Shown: positions 1-13,200, counted from the stretch's first letter. The stretch: DNA of 64,000 nt from Triops longicaudatus (GCA_022885665.1 JAGQDJ010000161.1:1-64000); one strand, 5' to 3'. A program made the numbers and translations. The notes: generated by a model not told the origin, from the sequence alone.

Positions 1-55
1 GCTTAATAACTATTCATTTCCTTGGTCTTATAGTCAGAGTTCTTTAGAACATCTA

Positions 56-69
56 TTTATTTATTTATT
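56..69 (-). terminator. Three overlapping AATAAA polyadenylation signals, likely CREBL2 3' end
   Basis: The forward strand reads TTTATTTATTTATT, which is three overlapping AATAAA hexamers on the minus strand about 290 bases past the CREBL2 stop. This is a sensible 3' UTR length. Confidence 0.55.
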
Positions 70-352
70 ATTTTCATTATTTTTGTCTCTTTGTGCGCTA
101 TAGATCAGTTGTTATAGTTAACGTCGAGTAATTTCAGGACATTTTATACACATCAAAAGTAACGCCGTGCTAGACGGGAAAAAAGACATTTCCTACAACA
201 AAGGTGTGGTAGAAATAATGATAAACGTTTTTGGTACTGTATTTTGTACTTTGATACATGGAACTCCTTAACCATTTCGTCAACAATAGTTATGTACACA
301 AGACATTCAGCACGAACGCATACAAATCTCGAGTAAAAAAATTCTTAAATTC

Positions 353-606
353 TCAGGATTCGCCTTCTGCCTTCACCGAGATGAGGTTATTTAAGAAACT
401 GTGATCTATTTTCACTGAACTGAGAGCTTGTTGTAATGCTTCGCAGGCAATGCCTTCGTCGAGTTCATGAGACCATTGTCGATACGTTTCCAGCTCTTCT
501 CTTAACGCAAGGACTGCTTTTTCACGCTGAGTGACGAGTTCTTCAAGGTACTGATACCTTAGTTTCTTCCTGGCTCTGCATTCGCGCGCGCTTTGTCGAC
601 TTCGTT
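353..606 (-). CDS. CREBL2: CREBL2 terminal coding exon (most of the bZIP domain and C-terminus)
   Basis: Starts right after the acceptor TTTTTAG on the minus strand. The first two bases complete the split Glu codon, then RSRQSARECRARKK follows. TGA stop is at 355-353 after ...KAEGES. Confidence 0.93.
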
Positions 607-782
607 CTAAAAATGGAGCAAAAAAATCAGAATATACAAATATCAATGCAACGTACTGCAAACGTATATTTAAATATAACAAAGTACTATAATTTACCCA
701 GTTTGGCTTTCACATCACCAGATTGCTGTTTATCAGGCTTTCGCGACTTGCGACCTCGACGTCCATCGCGGGATTCGTTCAT
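353..782 (-). CDS. CREBL2: CREBL2 / REPTOR-BP family bZIP transcription factor, two coding exons
   Basis: Nuclear bZIP protein of 112 residues, close to the usual ~120 of vertebrate CREBL2. Read on the minus strand as exon 782-698 joined to 606-353. The donor is G|GTAAATT and the acceptor TTTTTAG|AAC. The junction restores a Glu codon and gives the basic region KAKLERSRQSARECRARKK, nearly identical to CREBL2 as I recall it. Residues 1-28 are basic and Gly/Arg-rich (RDGRRGRKSRKPDK). The basic region is at about 25-43 and a short leucine zipper follows (YQYLEELV...LALREELETY). The C-terminal ~40 residues are divergent. In Drosophila the orthologue REPTOR-BP partners REPTOR downstream of TORC1; vertebrate CREBL2 works with CREB in metabolic gene control. 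ATG at 782 is chosen because it lies three bases inside a good acceptor (TTACAG|GAT). An extra upstream exon adding residues is possible, as the frame stays open to the acceptor. No neighbour suggests a pathway link. Confidence 0.93.
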
Positions 783-785
783 ATC
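698..785 (-). CDS. CREBL2: CREBL2 upstream exon (start codon and basic N-terminus)
   Basis: Acceptor TTACAG at 791-786, ATG at 782, donor GTAAATT at 697-691. Encodes MNESRDGRRGRKSRKPDK and on to ...VKAKL, ending one base into the next codon (phase 1). The acceptor before the ATG implies at least one further 5' exon, probably UTR, at higher coordinates. Confidence 0.88.
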
Positions 786-926
786 CTGTAATGGGCATAC
801 GCCGAAGGTGACATTCGAAACTGATTGTTTATGGGGTTATATGGAAGATGTTGCAGTATATTTACCTCTTCATTATTGTCAGACTGCTTTAGAAAATCCA
901 TTGTTGAAGACTGTTTTCACACACGT

Positions 927-1131
927 CTGGTATTGTCCTTGGGGAAATCGCGTGCACTTGCAAGGCAAAACAAAAACAAATGCGCATTTAGGAAAGTTTG
1001 AGCGTGGCTAAATGATAAATAGTTGAAGGGAAGGAACGAAGTTCGCGGTTCGCACCCAGCGACGCAACATAAACAAGTCACGAGCATAGTTACGGGCATA
1101 ACACGTGGTTTGTAGACTTTTGCCTCATTAA

Positions 1132-1169
<38 letters not shown>
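927..1169 (+). repeat. SINE-like element with A37 tail
   Basis: A run of 37 A's (1133-1169) follows a body with a tRNA-like A box (TGGCTAAATGA at 1005) and B box (GGTTCGCACCC at 1047), about 40 bases apart as in tRNA promoters. CACACGT occurs at 920-926 and again at 1170-1176, a possible 7-bp target-site duplication. The A box lies further from the left end than in a simple tRNA-derived SINE, so the left boundary is uncertain. Confidence 0.4.
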
Positions 1170-1170
<1 letters not shown>

Positions 1171-1617
1171 ACACGTGACTGCATAACTAAAGAGTATAAA
1201 TATTGTTATGTCATTCGTTTTGGAATAGGGCTGGAACTACACATACTATAGAAAATAAAGTTCCTTAAGCTTTCTTAAAAAATCGGAGCGGGGAAATACT
1301 TGTTACACCACTTATTAGGGTTTATTAGGGGTTAACACACGCACTCCAAAATGTTAATTTTATAATGATAAGCATAGGCGACTATAAAGTTTCCAAAACA
1401 AGTGTATATGGGACAGGGCCGTGGTATAGCTTTTAAACTTAAATCCGGTACTAAGGTTACGTGTATTGAGCTCAATGCGGGTGGATGTACAAGGCTCACG
1501 GTGGTGACTCTACTACGACTAACTCTGTCTCCTCTCGTCTGACCTTACCTAACCTCTCACCGGGCATACCTGCCCTCGAGGCCACGTTCTAACTGAGGGC
1601 ATGCACATGACGTCATA

Positions 1618-2988
1618 CCTGGCCGTACCCAGGATTTCGGTTCCGGGGTTGTTATGAAGTTTCGGGGGGTATTTACCATATGCAATATTTTTGGACATTC
1701 TGGACAATTTTTCCGACTATGCTCACATGATTTTAAACATTTTGGTGATAATATTAAAAAATATATATATTAAACGAATGGCACTGTACATCCTTTGAGT
1801 ATGCATAGTCAAATTTCGAGTGGCACTTGCCGTACGTTTTTAATTAAACTTTGATATTCGAGAAGTAGAGGAGACTCGAGTCAATAGTAACATTTCGCGC
1901 TTTGTCAATTTTTACTCGTGCCAAGAACTTAACTAGCATATGAATGCATAACCACTAGGCGCAGGTGTATCTCTGCTAACTGAGAAGCTATTGTTTGCTT
2001 CTTGAAAACTTAAAATAAGGTTAAACTAGATCTCAAATAGGAGGCCCTCGTTTGGTAATTACCGTATAACCGGTGCACACAAAAGCAACATCGTGTTTTA
2101 CTTGCGTCTTCCCATAAGAGGTTTTACAACCAAACTTCTAATGATTCGTTAAATGTATTGTAACGAAAGTTTGCAGTTGCAGTCCGAAGCAATACTAGAA
2201 CATTCTAGCTCCGTCTCCATCAAGAAATAGTATATTTTGAGAAAAGCTGTATAAATAAATGAGAAAATACAACCAAAATTCGGCTGTTACTATTGTTTCG
2301 ACGGGTGTTTCGGGATTTCTAGGTCTCCTGTAAATATAACTATAGGACTATAGTGTTCGAGCTTTTAACATACTGTTCAGTAGCATTCGAGCTCAATAAA
2401 TATGTTGTACACATTTCTGGTCATCTATAGTGAACGCAACGGACGAAAATTTGCCTCCCGTTTTCTGAAAAAGGTAGGTAAAATTTGGAAATTAGACATT
2501 AATGAATATCTTAACTAATTTTCAATAATTTCAATTCCAGTTTTGAATAAGAGTGATCAGTGGTATGTGACATGACCGGTATTTTTACAGCCACAAAAAA
2601 AACTTTTGTTCAAAAGTTGTGATTTTTGTTACTGTCGCATCATGTTACTTTCGACCTGAGTCTCCTCTATTTCTAGTACAGGCCTACGTGGCCCTAATTT
2701 AAACCATGCGTTACATGTTTCAGTAGTCAAAGTATAGCCTATATGTCTCATTATTGCGTGTTACCGGGGTTTTCTATCAGATGTTATTACCAACTCTTCT
2801 AATTCAAAAGATTATTGTAAACAAAGTCGTTCAAGGGAGGGGTTAGTGGGGAAACTGAACCCCTTCGAAATGTTTTCTGTATAATGAAGAAGATAGAGAA
2901 ACCTCAAGTGTCCACAATATTGCATATGGTAAAACCTCTCACGACACCTCAACTCCCCCTCAGAACCCAAATCCTCGTTACGGCCCTG
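1618..2988. mobile_element. Inverted pair of DNA-transposon ends (possible hAT-like relic)
   Basis: 1618-1705 and the reverse complement of 2904-2988 align over about 85 bases. They share GGCCGTA..C.AGGATTT, a G-rich tract and TTACCATATGCAATATT.TGGAC. The outer end CAGGGCCGTAACGAGGATTT resembles hAT-type terminal repeats known from many invertebrates. The 1.2 kb between is AT-rich with no transposase that I can recognise. No matching target-site duplication was seen, so these may be two nested copies, not one element. Confidence 0.45.
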
Positions 2989-5289
2989 ATTGTAAGTGTT
3001 GTTACACATTATACTTCAGTTAATTTTAGTTTCAGTTCGCTGCATTTTATATTTTTCAGAAATACGACTAGGAGTACTTCTTAAAACATTACTCTGTACC
3101 TGCAGACTACTGCAAAATCGTCAGGAAGACTTAAATATGTAACAAAAGTTGGTTTCCCTAATTTCATTGTTAAAAATGCACAACACATCATGTTTTCTTG
3201 TATGCCCTTTCATTGAGCGAACACCCAAATGCTTGTCTGAACCGACTGGAATTAGTGCATAACCGCTCAGAATGTTTCTCACGCGCAAAGCCCCACTTAA
3301 CGGTGTCTTTTTGACTAATTTTTAAGGCGTTCTTATTAACACCACCGTTCCAATCCTAATTCCACCACCCATCCAACTTTTCTCATCTCGGAGGTGTCAA
3401 GTCAGGACGCAACAGGCGTTTTTGTGTTCATCGTGCAAGCTTCTCACGAGCCAACTATGAAGAAACTTGTTTAACATGTCCAGTGTCCGCTGAGGACAAA
3501 CCGGACAAATTAGGCAGCCGCTCCTTAAATCAAGCTCAACCCCCCACCAAACGCCACCACCGCAGACCGACTGAGTTCACTTGCTCTTCATGACTTGAAA
3601 AAACCTACAAGATTAAAACCCCGAATTGGACTAATACATTACAACCAACCAAAAGGCTTACTCCCGCAGCTGCCCAACATTAATTCACTCTGTATACCCG
3701 TAAGCCATTCCCAAACAACACCCCCTTCCCTAAAGCCATCGTTCTCGAAGCACCGTACTCGCCATTAACGTCCACTCCCAACAGTGAATTACCTAACAAT
3801 TTAAACGAAAAAATCAATAATTAATCAACCAACAAAATTTTTCACTGGATAAAAAAAAGACATTACCAGCATTGAGTAAACACAGGAAATTTGGTAATCT
3901 GCTCCCTTTTTTCAGTCTCTACGAGCTTTCTAAGTGAGTTTTTTGCATAAAATAGCTTACATGCAAGTAGGTAAGTTAGAAATGCTAAGAATTCGGCAAA
4001 GAAAGTACAATTTTCGCAGAAAACCAGGGTTAAGCTGCGTCGCAGGCTACTGTTACCTTTACAGCGTTCCGATTGTTTTGGTTCCGCGACTCCGTCCTGA
4101 AAATTTGACTTCTGTATTGTGAAAACTCCTTCTTTTGAAACTGAACTTAATTGACCTTACCTACAAAGTGATGGGATGCAAATAGTAAAGCACCTGCAAG
4201 AGTACTAAAATGAAAATGGAATAGACTACGATAAAAGAAAGCATATACCTTCGAAAGCATTGTCTACATTAGGCGTTACATTCTTGTTAACATGAGCTGT
4301 AAGAAGCTCGTCTTCGCGAACAGTGGACAATTTGTATCCTTAAACGCAACTCTCAACAACAATGATTATGGCAATGACTTAAGGCGAAAGGCTTTTACGA
4401 CTTGGCTACTTACTCAATGTCATTATCGCCAATGAAGCGAGAAACGGTTTCATAAACTCAGCCATAAGCTTGTGTTAAAGCGTAAAAGTAATCAAGGTTA
4501 CATACTTCCACTTCCCCCTCTTTTTTCCATGCATTAAAGAACACTGCTCCAGCAATTAAACCACCAAAAGTCTCCCACCGATTCGTTTCCTGGAGGGACG
4601 AATGACCACAAAAAATAAGACAACAAAAGTGTCAAAATTATTCCACGAAAATACATTATTATTCTTACATCTGATACTGGGAGATGAAATTTTTCTTTTG
4701 GATGATTTTTGTTCTGTTTCTTAATTCTTGTATGTTTTTACTTTTCTCAGGCTGGCAAGAAAATTTAGTCATTGGATGCCCCAAGGGGAGTCCGCAATGA
4801 AATGCCAATCATCACATTTATGTTTTGATATCTGGCTGTGTTATGGTACCTGAGCTCTACAATGCAAAAGACGGTGGGGGAATTGTGAGTCATAACTATA
4901 AGCCTGCTTTAGTGTGTAAGGTAACAAAGGCAGCAACCACGTACGGAAGAAGAAGACCTTATAGTAGAAAGCAAAAGAACCCAAGCCAGCGAGTGCGAGA
5001 TTCGACTTTGCGATATGCACTGGTCCGTAACGGTACTTTGCTTAAAGTCTCGAATCTAGAGCTCGATTTCCATAAATTCTCACATTTCACCAACGTTGCG
5101 TTGGGGCTGCTTTTCACGCCCGCTCAAAACAACCCACAAAATATGACTGCCTTCATTGGTTATATACAGCCTAAAATGTAACGTTTGTACCTTAAAGAAA
5201 AAAAAATCTTTAACAAAATTCGTTTAATTTCGTATGTATGATCTTCCGATATACTGAAGATTTTTATCCATTTTTAAAACGTCCGTTTA

Positions 5290-5457
5290 ATGAGATGTTA
5301 CTGTATAACCGAACTACGAATAACCGAATCTTTTGGTACACCGCACTACGGTCCTAAATTACGTAATTATAGAAAAATCATCCGGTATGACGAACTTTTT
5401 ATAGGTCGAATAGTTATTCTGTTCATAAAAGTTCATCATAACGAGATTACACTGCAC
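5290..5457. mobile_element. pogo/Tigger-type MITE, ~167 bp
   Basis: The right end CATAACGAGATTACACTG is the inverse of the pogo-like CAGT.TAATCTCGTTATG. The left end GAGATGTTACTGTATAACCGAAC is a degenerate inverted match. Length agrees with the copies at 47753 and 52656. Confidence 0.4.
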
Positions 5458-6382
5458 AACAGTACAGTGTATACAATAATAAAGAAAAGAACATGAAAAA
5501 TAAGTAAATATGAAGAAAACGAGTTGTTGTAATTTACATACGTTTTATATTTTTTGCAAAACAGGTCATACCCTCTATATATGAAACACGTCCACATTCA
5601 CGTCACGCTAGAATCAAGTCACCTGGGGGGACTAACACATGGCCACAATTGGTATTGGGTAGAAGGGTTTTTATCATTCTTTTTTCCTTTTTTTCGTTCG
5701 CAGTTGGAGAGGTCAAGGAAGTGAGTGAGAGAATGAAGTTATAACGGAACGTGGCAGAAATAAAAACTCAAAAAAATGCAAGATTTCTTCCACATATTCC
5801 ATTTTGGCTAAAACTTCCTCCTCATAAGAAACACATTTCTTAGTGGAGGAATACGTATTCTGTCTCTTATTTCCCAGTAACGAAAAAATCTACGAATTCA
5901 GAAAGTTCTATGGACATTTCAGCTCATTTCTTAAAAAAGGAAAAGAAAATCGGCTTGGCCATTTTTGCCCCCAAACTGAGAAAAATCTTGATTTGTTCAA
6001 GACGCAAGACACACCCACTGCCACGATTTCCCGTTTCCTTCTTCACAAGGGGGTGGGGCTTGAAGGGAGAGGAGCACTTGAAAAAAAATGTGAGGATCAG
6101 CCTTTTGTTTTATCTCTGGTCTGCGATTAGCTCTTGTTCCTATGTACAGCAGTAACAACGCATATTGTGTTTCTTGATTTTTGTGCAGACTTTTTCTTTA
6201 ATTAGCTGTCCATAATTATCGCCATACAATGCACATGCGCGCTACCTGTACACCCTATGCACAAGAAAATGAATGCAACAAAATGAGTTCGAGGGGGCGG
6301 GGTTGGTTTCGTAACACAAAAAAGGGGGCATGAGTACAAAATTTCTAGGGATTTTTAAAAGGGGATTATACACAAAATTAGT

Positions 6383-6388
6383 TTTATT
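6383..6388 (-). terminator. AATAAA polyadenylation signal, likely ephrin 3' end
   Basis: AATAAA on the minus strand about 720 bases past the ephrin stop. I saw no nearer AATAAA between it and the stop codon. Confidence 0.4.
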
Positions 6389-7106
6389 TCTTTTCTCCCC
6401 GCACAGTTCTTCTTGCCTTTGTTTTTGCCCCACTCAAAAAATAAAAAAATGCAATATAAATTAAAGACACTTCGTCTTCTTCAACTTGGGTGAGAAATTG
6501 AAAAGAAGGCGTGTGCTTTGTGGTATGGCACTTCCTTTTAAACCTCACTGACACACCTCTCGTCACAGTTCCAACATTTTTTGTCTTGTAAGTATCCAAA
6601 ACGTCTTGAGGACCACTTTTCCGAGGCTTCATAGCTATTTAGCTCGTTTTCCCGCCAAACAATGGTCCAATTTTAGAAATTTCGCTCCGAATGTTTTTTC
6701 TTTTCTATTTTTTACACTAACACACCCACACACCCACTATACACAAAATGTACAGGTAAGCTGACCCATTTTGGGGCGGGACGAAATCTTGTCACTTTTT
6801 GTTTTGAGATATCGGACTCGGATTTTTCGTACATTTTCAAATGTTTAGATCAGCTTTTCCCTTAGTGGAGGGTTGAAAGAGGGGGGGGGGAAATATCAGT
6901 AATAATAGTAAATGAAACGGGTAAGAGAAGGGGGGGGGGAGGGGTTGACCATCACAGACGTCCAGTGAAAACGAGGGGCAGGAGAGTTTTTACTTCGTTA
7001 TTTCTTCATTCTTGCCATTTCTTCACCAATACCGAAGAAATCTTGGGTTTTAACTTAAAGAAAACATTATTTTTCCCACAAAAGTTTCTTTTCGTGGATT
7101 TCAAGC

Positions 7107-7270
7107 TCATCGGTATCGTAGGCAAGTGAAGGAAACGACCAGCCACGTGACCACGCCCAACCATAACGTCCCAGAAGGCTTCACTCCTCCTGATTGCGGG
7201 TTCGTACCCGCGCCTTTCGACGACAACTCTTCGTTCTTGACCACTTCGTTCGACAACCGATCTGCTTCGT
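7107..7270 (-). CDS. Ephrin: Ephrin exon 6: hydrophobic C-terminal anchor and stop
   Basis: Acceptor TTTCTAG|ACGAAG. Reads EADRLSNEVVKNEELSSK..., then LWLGVVTWLVVSFTCLRYR and TGA (7109-7107). The open frame of another phase across the same DNA is a shadow. Ends in a short basic tail. Confidence 0.9.
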
Positions 7271-10200
7271 CTAGAAATGAAAAAGAAACGAGTTAAAATA
7301 TGTTCCATTTGCTTAAAATGTTTTAACTAACGAAAAAGTATTAGCTATTGTTTGCTTGAAACAGCGCAATTTGAGAAAAAAAAATTGCTTGCTTAAAATC
7401 GAAGTTTTTGGTTGAAGAATCTATGTTTTTTTTCCCTAGCTCTGTATTAATTGAGCGAAAGGTACGTTAATGAAAATCTGCCATTATTTGAACATCTTCG
7501 AAATTTGAAAATATGTACTTTATTTCTGAAAATCAACGAAAATTTGTAGAAAACGTAACTTATTCCGAAAAAATCTATGAAATTAGCCGAAAAATTTTTC
7601 ATCGTAAAATGTAATAAAATGACATTTTCGAATTTTTGCGTAATTTACCATTTTTCTTTGTGGTGGTGCGCACTGAATAGCTCTGCACATCTGGTTCTTT
7701 CCAGGATGCCAGCCTTGGCGGGACACTTGACGACGGTACGGACGGAGGTGGTACGGGCAAAGGCGACGGCGTAGGCGAGGGTGGGGCTACAACAGGCGGA
7801 AGAGGGCTGGCACTCACTGGGCGGGGCGGGAGAGCAGCTGGTGTCGACGGAGCAGCGATAGCTGTTGAAGTGTTCGACGCTGGTGGGGGCAATGTGCTTC
7901 TGGCAGGTGACACTATTGTTTCCCGAAAGAAACGAAAGCGAGAAACGCAATGAATAAAGGTTTTCAAATATGTCTTATTTTTATTTTATTATTTTTTAAA
8001 CTTATTTTTAATTTCATTTCTTTATTTTAAGTTACTGCTTTTTTATATGACTATTTTGCTTTTTCTTACTAATTTTTACACTGCAATGTTTATGTTACTA
8101 TTTCGATCTGTGTTATTTTTTTCTATTTTAAAAGGGTTTGAATTTCATTGGTACGTACTTTTGTCCATATCTTCTGGCTTGCAGCAGACCTTGAAGACGA
8201 CCTTCATGTTGTGCGAGCTGCAACGGCCACCAATTCGCCGGTGTAAGTCATCTCTCGACGAGGTTGCTAAACAGGAGAATAAAACGAGCAAGTAAGAAAA
8301 ACTGGTCATTGGGAGTTTTTGTAAAAGGCGTCTTTATTATTTTTTGGGGAGGGTTGGGCTTTTCTTTGCTTTTTCTCGGGAAAAAATAATAGTCATAATC
8401 GCATGGTCATAAAAAGTGAACGACTTACAGATGAAATAGTAATCTTGACCTGGCCGGAATTCAAGACCGCCCGGCTGGGGCGTAAACGAACGGAACGTGA
8501 TTGTAAAGTACATCAATTTGTAAGGTTTATCGCAGACGGCAATAATCCGCGGGTTCGGATTCGTTATACGGCACGTATCGTACTCTTCTTTGGAAACCTA
8601 TATGAATACATAAAAAGAAAGAAAAGAAAGGATGATTAAAGTTTTCATTGTTGCTAAATGGTCGTTTCATTGTTGCGAACTTGGGTTAATTACAAACAGT
8701 CCTTCCTATTTGACGTTTTATGACTGCACAACGCGTAGTAGAACAAACTACGTGTAATTACAAACATTAAAAGTTGCTTACATTTAAGGAAATGCCAAGA
8801 ACACGCAAAAAACTAAGAAATGAGGAAAATGAAGTAAACTGGGGAAATACTATTAGAACAAATTACAGGTATCACAAGTAGCTCGCATTTGCATATGTTT
8901 CTTCAAAGAACGTTTCGGGAGATTATTATCGCACAATTTAAAACAGACGAGTTGCTCTAATTACTAAGTAAATGGCTTTACATCTGCAAATGGAAAACAC
9001 ACTGTACCTGGTGTTTGTGAGACTGATTAGCATAAACTAGAAATACATGCTCGAATTTTCACAGAAACGTCTTTCTCACAAAAGTATCCAAAATACCGAA
9101 ATTCAAATCAAAGGTATTCACGAGCAGTACATTTCAGAAGGAATAATAGCTGTACTTACATTGTAAATGATATATTTCTCGGCGTCATCTTCATGAGTGC
9201 CGGGTGTGTACACAGGACAAATAATGTTGACTTGGTCATACTCGAATGGAATATTATTCTTGTTGACATCAATTATGTGGTCTGTGTTGTCTATCCGGAA
9301 TCTGTAAAGCAAACAGAGACACAAAAAATGACATAAGTTATCACGCTCCATACCAATCCACAAACAAAGCACGTCATCACGTTTTCTTCCCACCGCAAAA
9401 AAAAAAAAAAAAAAAAATAAGCAGGTAAAAAATAAGATAAACGAGAAAACTCTTTCCTAATTGAAAAAAATCCTTTCGTCGAAAATTGATTGCGCTGAAA
9501 ATACGTTAACTGCATTTGCACGACTTAGAAATATTCCTTTACCTAGATAAATTTCGCTGTCAAAACAATATTTGCTACACACTCAAAAGAAATTTTACAA
9601 AGAAATTTTCCTTTATTAAAACGAGTTTTTCACAATTCTTCTTGAAAGTGATTTTTCTACAGAAGTTTTGCCAGAAATTCCCCACCAAAACCGTTCGTTG
9701 CACCTCTTCACGGATGCTGTCCTTTTTGTGCACATGCATGTGTGTGATTCCTGAACTTCCAGGAAAGATTTTGCATATGGTCACAAAAACTTCCACAGAA
9801 ACCATTCGTTTTTGCTACGCAAATACACTTTCGTTCTTTTTTTTCCGTTTGTCATATTGTCGTTTTTTTTGTATTTTTCCAATTGGCAGTTATCCCATAT
9901 AGTCTAATAGCCAGGGTACCTGGGATTTTCGCTCATTTTTGTTGCACTTTTCTTATTTCCATATTACCTTTTTTGAGCCATTTTTGTTGTTCTAATGTTT
10001 TCCAAGTGTTGTTTTGCTTGAAATCCTGAAACCCATCTGTTTTTTAAGCGACGAATCCTTGCAACATTTTGCCGTCTCACCTAACTCGTTTGGGCAGTGT
10101 TCGGGCCATTGATCTCCGAGCGTGAAAACGGCCGTCACGCTCCGCCACAAGCCTTCGTTTCTTTGCTTCCTCCTCCTCTACCTCCCGTTCTTCTGTTTTT

Positions 10201-13200
10201 ACCTGTACAATTTCCATCTTCTCCCTCTTCTCCGCTCTTCAAGGCGCATCTCATCATCATTTGCATAAGACAGAACTCCTTACGGCAGACATCTTTACCT
10301 CGCACTCATCCTTTATGCCCCCCACACCCACCTTTGGCCCCGAATCTACCTTACCACCATTTCTCCATTCTCCTCCCTGTACACAAATTCTTATGACTCA
10401 ACTAGTTTACTAGACCAACAATTAACGGAAAGTAAACCCTTTTTTCCATCAAAATTCTTTTCTTTTGAAAAAAGTAAAAAAAAGCCAGAAATTTTTCATG
10501 ACAGAGCTTCTAATCTCCACCCTCTCATGCGAAGATACTTCAGTACATCCAACCCTTATTTACCAAAAGGGTAAAAAAAGATCCTTGGACTTGGTGAAAT
10601 ACACGTTTTTGCCATACATTTCCCAAAGGGAAATCTTTCTTAGGAGATGGGGAAAATGTTTTATGTTGGGACGTCCCACGGTGCAAAGGCTCCTTGCTGT
10701 CCAGACACCAACTTTTCTTCTCTTCCTTCCCCCACCAACAATGAGATTCCACCCTCCATTCCTTCAAGTTAATTGTTTTTTGTCTAAAATCTTTCTCATA
10801 CGCAAATAAGCTTCCTGAAAACGTCACAGGACATTACTGAACAACTCTGTTAAGATTAGGAATTTTGAAAATAAATTCAAAAAGTCCGCAAAGGTCGAAA
10901 AAATGTGAAGACCTTGCAAATTGTTAGGAATGTCCCTAAGGAATTAGACACATGGTGGGGGAATATGAGGGCTGATGGAAGAACAAGAGCATACACGCTC
11001 CCACATATGGGTACGGGAAGCTCTTAATGAGGTTCGGCAACTATGCGTAAAAAGGCAGAAACATTGAGTTGGCCCATATGGTCAAAAAGCGGAGGACGAC
11101 ACTTGTGTTGCATTCCTTTGACATTTCCAATCAACGCCAACGTTGATGGATGCTTTTGCTCGCTTAACGAAGTTGCGTGCCGCACCACGCCAGTCAACTT
11201 GCCACCTTAACCCCCTACCCTTCCGACTCAACTTTCTAAAATGAAGAGATAACAAAAGGAAACTGGAATAGTTTGGAATATACTTCCAAACAATTCGGTT
11301 TACCTCGCACATTCTGAAGATACCTTGTTGACACACGGAATCTTATCGGATTTCCGCCCTCGGTATACAAATATAAGACTCATCCTTGGGGTTTACTCTT
11401 CAAATTAGGGGTTTACACAACATTCATTGTTGTCTATACGGTAACTCCATTGCTTTCCAGAACATAGATACCATCCATGTTTCCCTTATAATGCACGCAT
11501 TCCCAACTTTTACCTCAAAGGAACTTACAAAAAGAGCTTGTCTTAGTTTAAAGATTCACTATTGAGCATTGATGCACTTATCTGTAACAATACCAAGATC
11601 GGAAGGATTAAGGCATCAAAGTAATTACTAAGCAAGCACAGGCAACATCGAACGTTTTATGGCAAGCGGCGCTTACATGGCTCGGGTGAGCATTTCGCTG
11701 TTGCCGTGACTTAGCACAGGAACCGCGAGCTGCCCACAAACCGGCGGGAAACTGAGTGTACGCTAACTGGTTGCAATACCAGGAATGAGGCTAGAAACCG
11801 TCCATTTCCCGCCTGAAAAATTTAAATTCACGTAAACCTTTTTCGCTTTTACAGAGTGATTTTTGGCTCGGAAAGGCTAGAATCCGTACTACAGATTTTA
11901 AACTGTACTAGACATAACTACAACTAAGATTAAGTAAGAAAAGTAGATTAACTAAGTGTTATAGCTGAGCTTGACGCTCACGCAAGTTGCCTTTTACGTT
12001 AACTTGTCTCCAGCCCTTGCTAAGATACTGTTGTGCACACCTTTAGGGTGTATTCAATGTTAAGACCTATCGTTATCACTAAGTCAAGCTACGCATAAGG
12101 GGGCGTTTGTCTAACTTTCTTCACATCTTGAAGACGAGTCAAAATATTTATCTCCTGGGATAATATGACACATAACACCGTCTCCTCGTAGATGAGTTTT
12201 CGTTTTGACGCCCCAAGTTCATTTACCTACTCAGTTAAACCTAATCTCTTTCCCTGCACGCTTCCAAAATTTCCAAACGGGGAGACAAAATACACCCCGA
12301 TATGATAACCTCTTGTTTTTCTAAGCTCAACAACAACTCCAAGCACAAAAAAGAGCGTATAGGTTTTCTTTATAGGGGCAAAAAGCCCCTTAAAAATTCA
12401 TAAGCTCTTTTTTTTCTTTCATTTTCTTTCTTTGTTCCTACTAGCATTACATCCAGGGTGAGAGAATCCTCATTTCATTTCCCAACCCCTTCCTAGCCCA
12501 GGGTTTTTGTTTCCCTTCTCCGTGTTAAGTCCAAGCTAGGGAAACTTTCCCCCTTAAAAAACATCTCATATTACCTAAAGTTAATCCCGTTTGCACCCTT
12601 CGAGGGCGTCTTACTTGACATACCTTGCTCACGCAGATCTGGTATCACGTTTTCTTCCCCTTTGACTTGACTCCATAAAGTGGAATAAACCCTTCTTACA
12701 CACTTTCTGTTGCTCTTGTGTTAACAATCCCCCTTTGGCACTCAAGGGATTTTTTCGGGAATTTAGAGTCTATAATGTCAGTCAAACAGTCAACATTTTG
12801 ACATTTCGTAAGTTTAACACCTTTCCATCAGTTTCGTACACTTTTCCAGGTTTTAATCCTTTGTTAAGCATTCGACTTCAAAACGCAGTCAACTTCCAGT
12901 AACTCAGTTGAAACACTAATTGCTCCCAACGCACTCTAAAAAGCTCGTGAACATAAAAATGCAAGTTAATTTGGGACCGAAAAAATGGGAGAACGAAAAA
13001 AAAAAAAAAAAAAAAAACTCTAAGGCTGCGTGTAACATGGCCCGATAATGAGCTTTTCTCGTTTGTAAGTACGCCTCTGAACCCCTCCTGTAAGGTTACC
13101 CCCCTTAAGGGACTATAACAGAAAACCCTCTAAGGAATTTTGCCCCTTTTTCTACACCAACAAGCTTTAAGCCTAGCGTTGCTAAAAAACGACAGACTAA

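Larger units (their letters stand above)
786..7106. other. Intergenic stretch between CREBL2 and the ephrin 3' end
   Basis: About 6.3 kb with no exon that I can support. It contains a SINE-like poly(A) element (927-1169), an inverted pair of transposon ends (1618-2988), a pogo-type MITE (5290-5457), homopolymeric G runs near 6880-6940, and the ephrin 3' UTR at its right end. The open frame at 4825-5181 is longer than its neighbours, but I recognise nothing in it. Confidence 0.6.

Noticed and set aside
7599..7967. Two overlapping open frames on the minus strand, one Cys-containing, one Pro-rich
   Set aside because: The splice phase from the flanking ephrin exons fixes the Pro-rich frame; the Cys-containing frame is a shadow.
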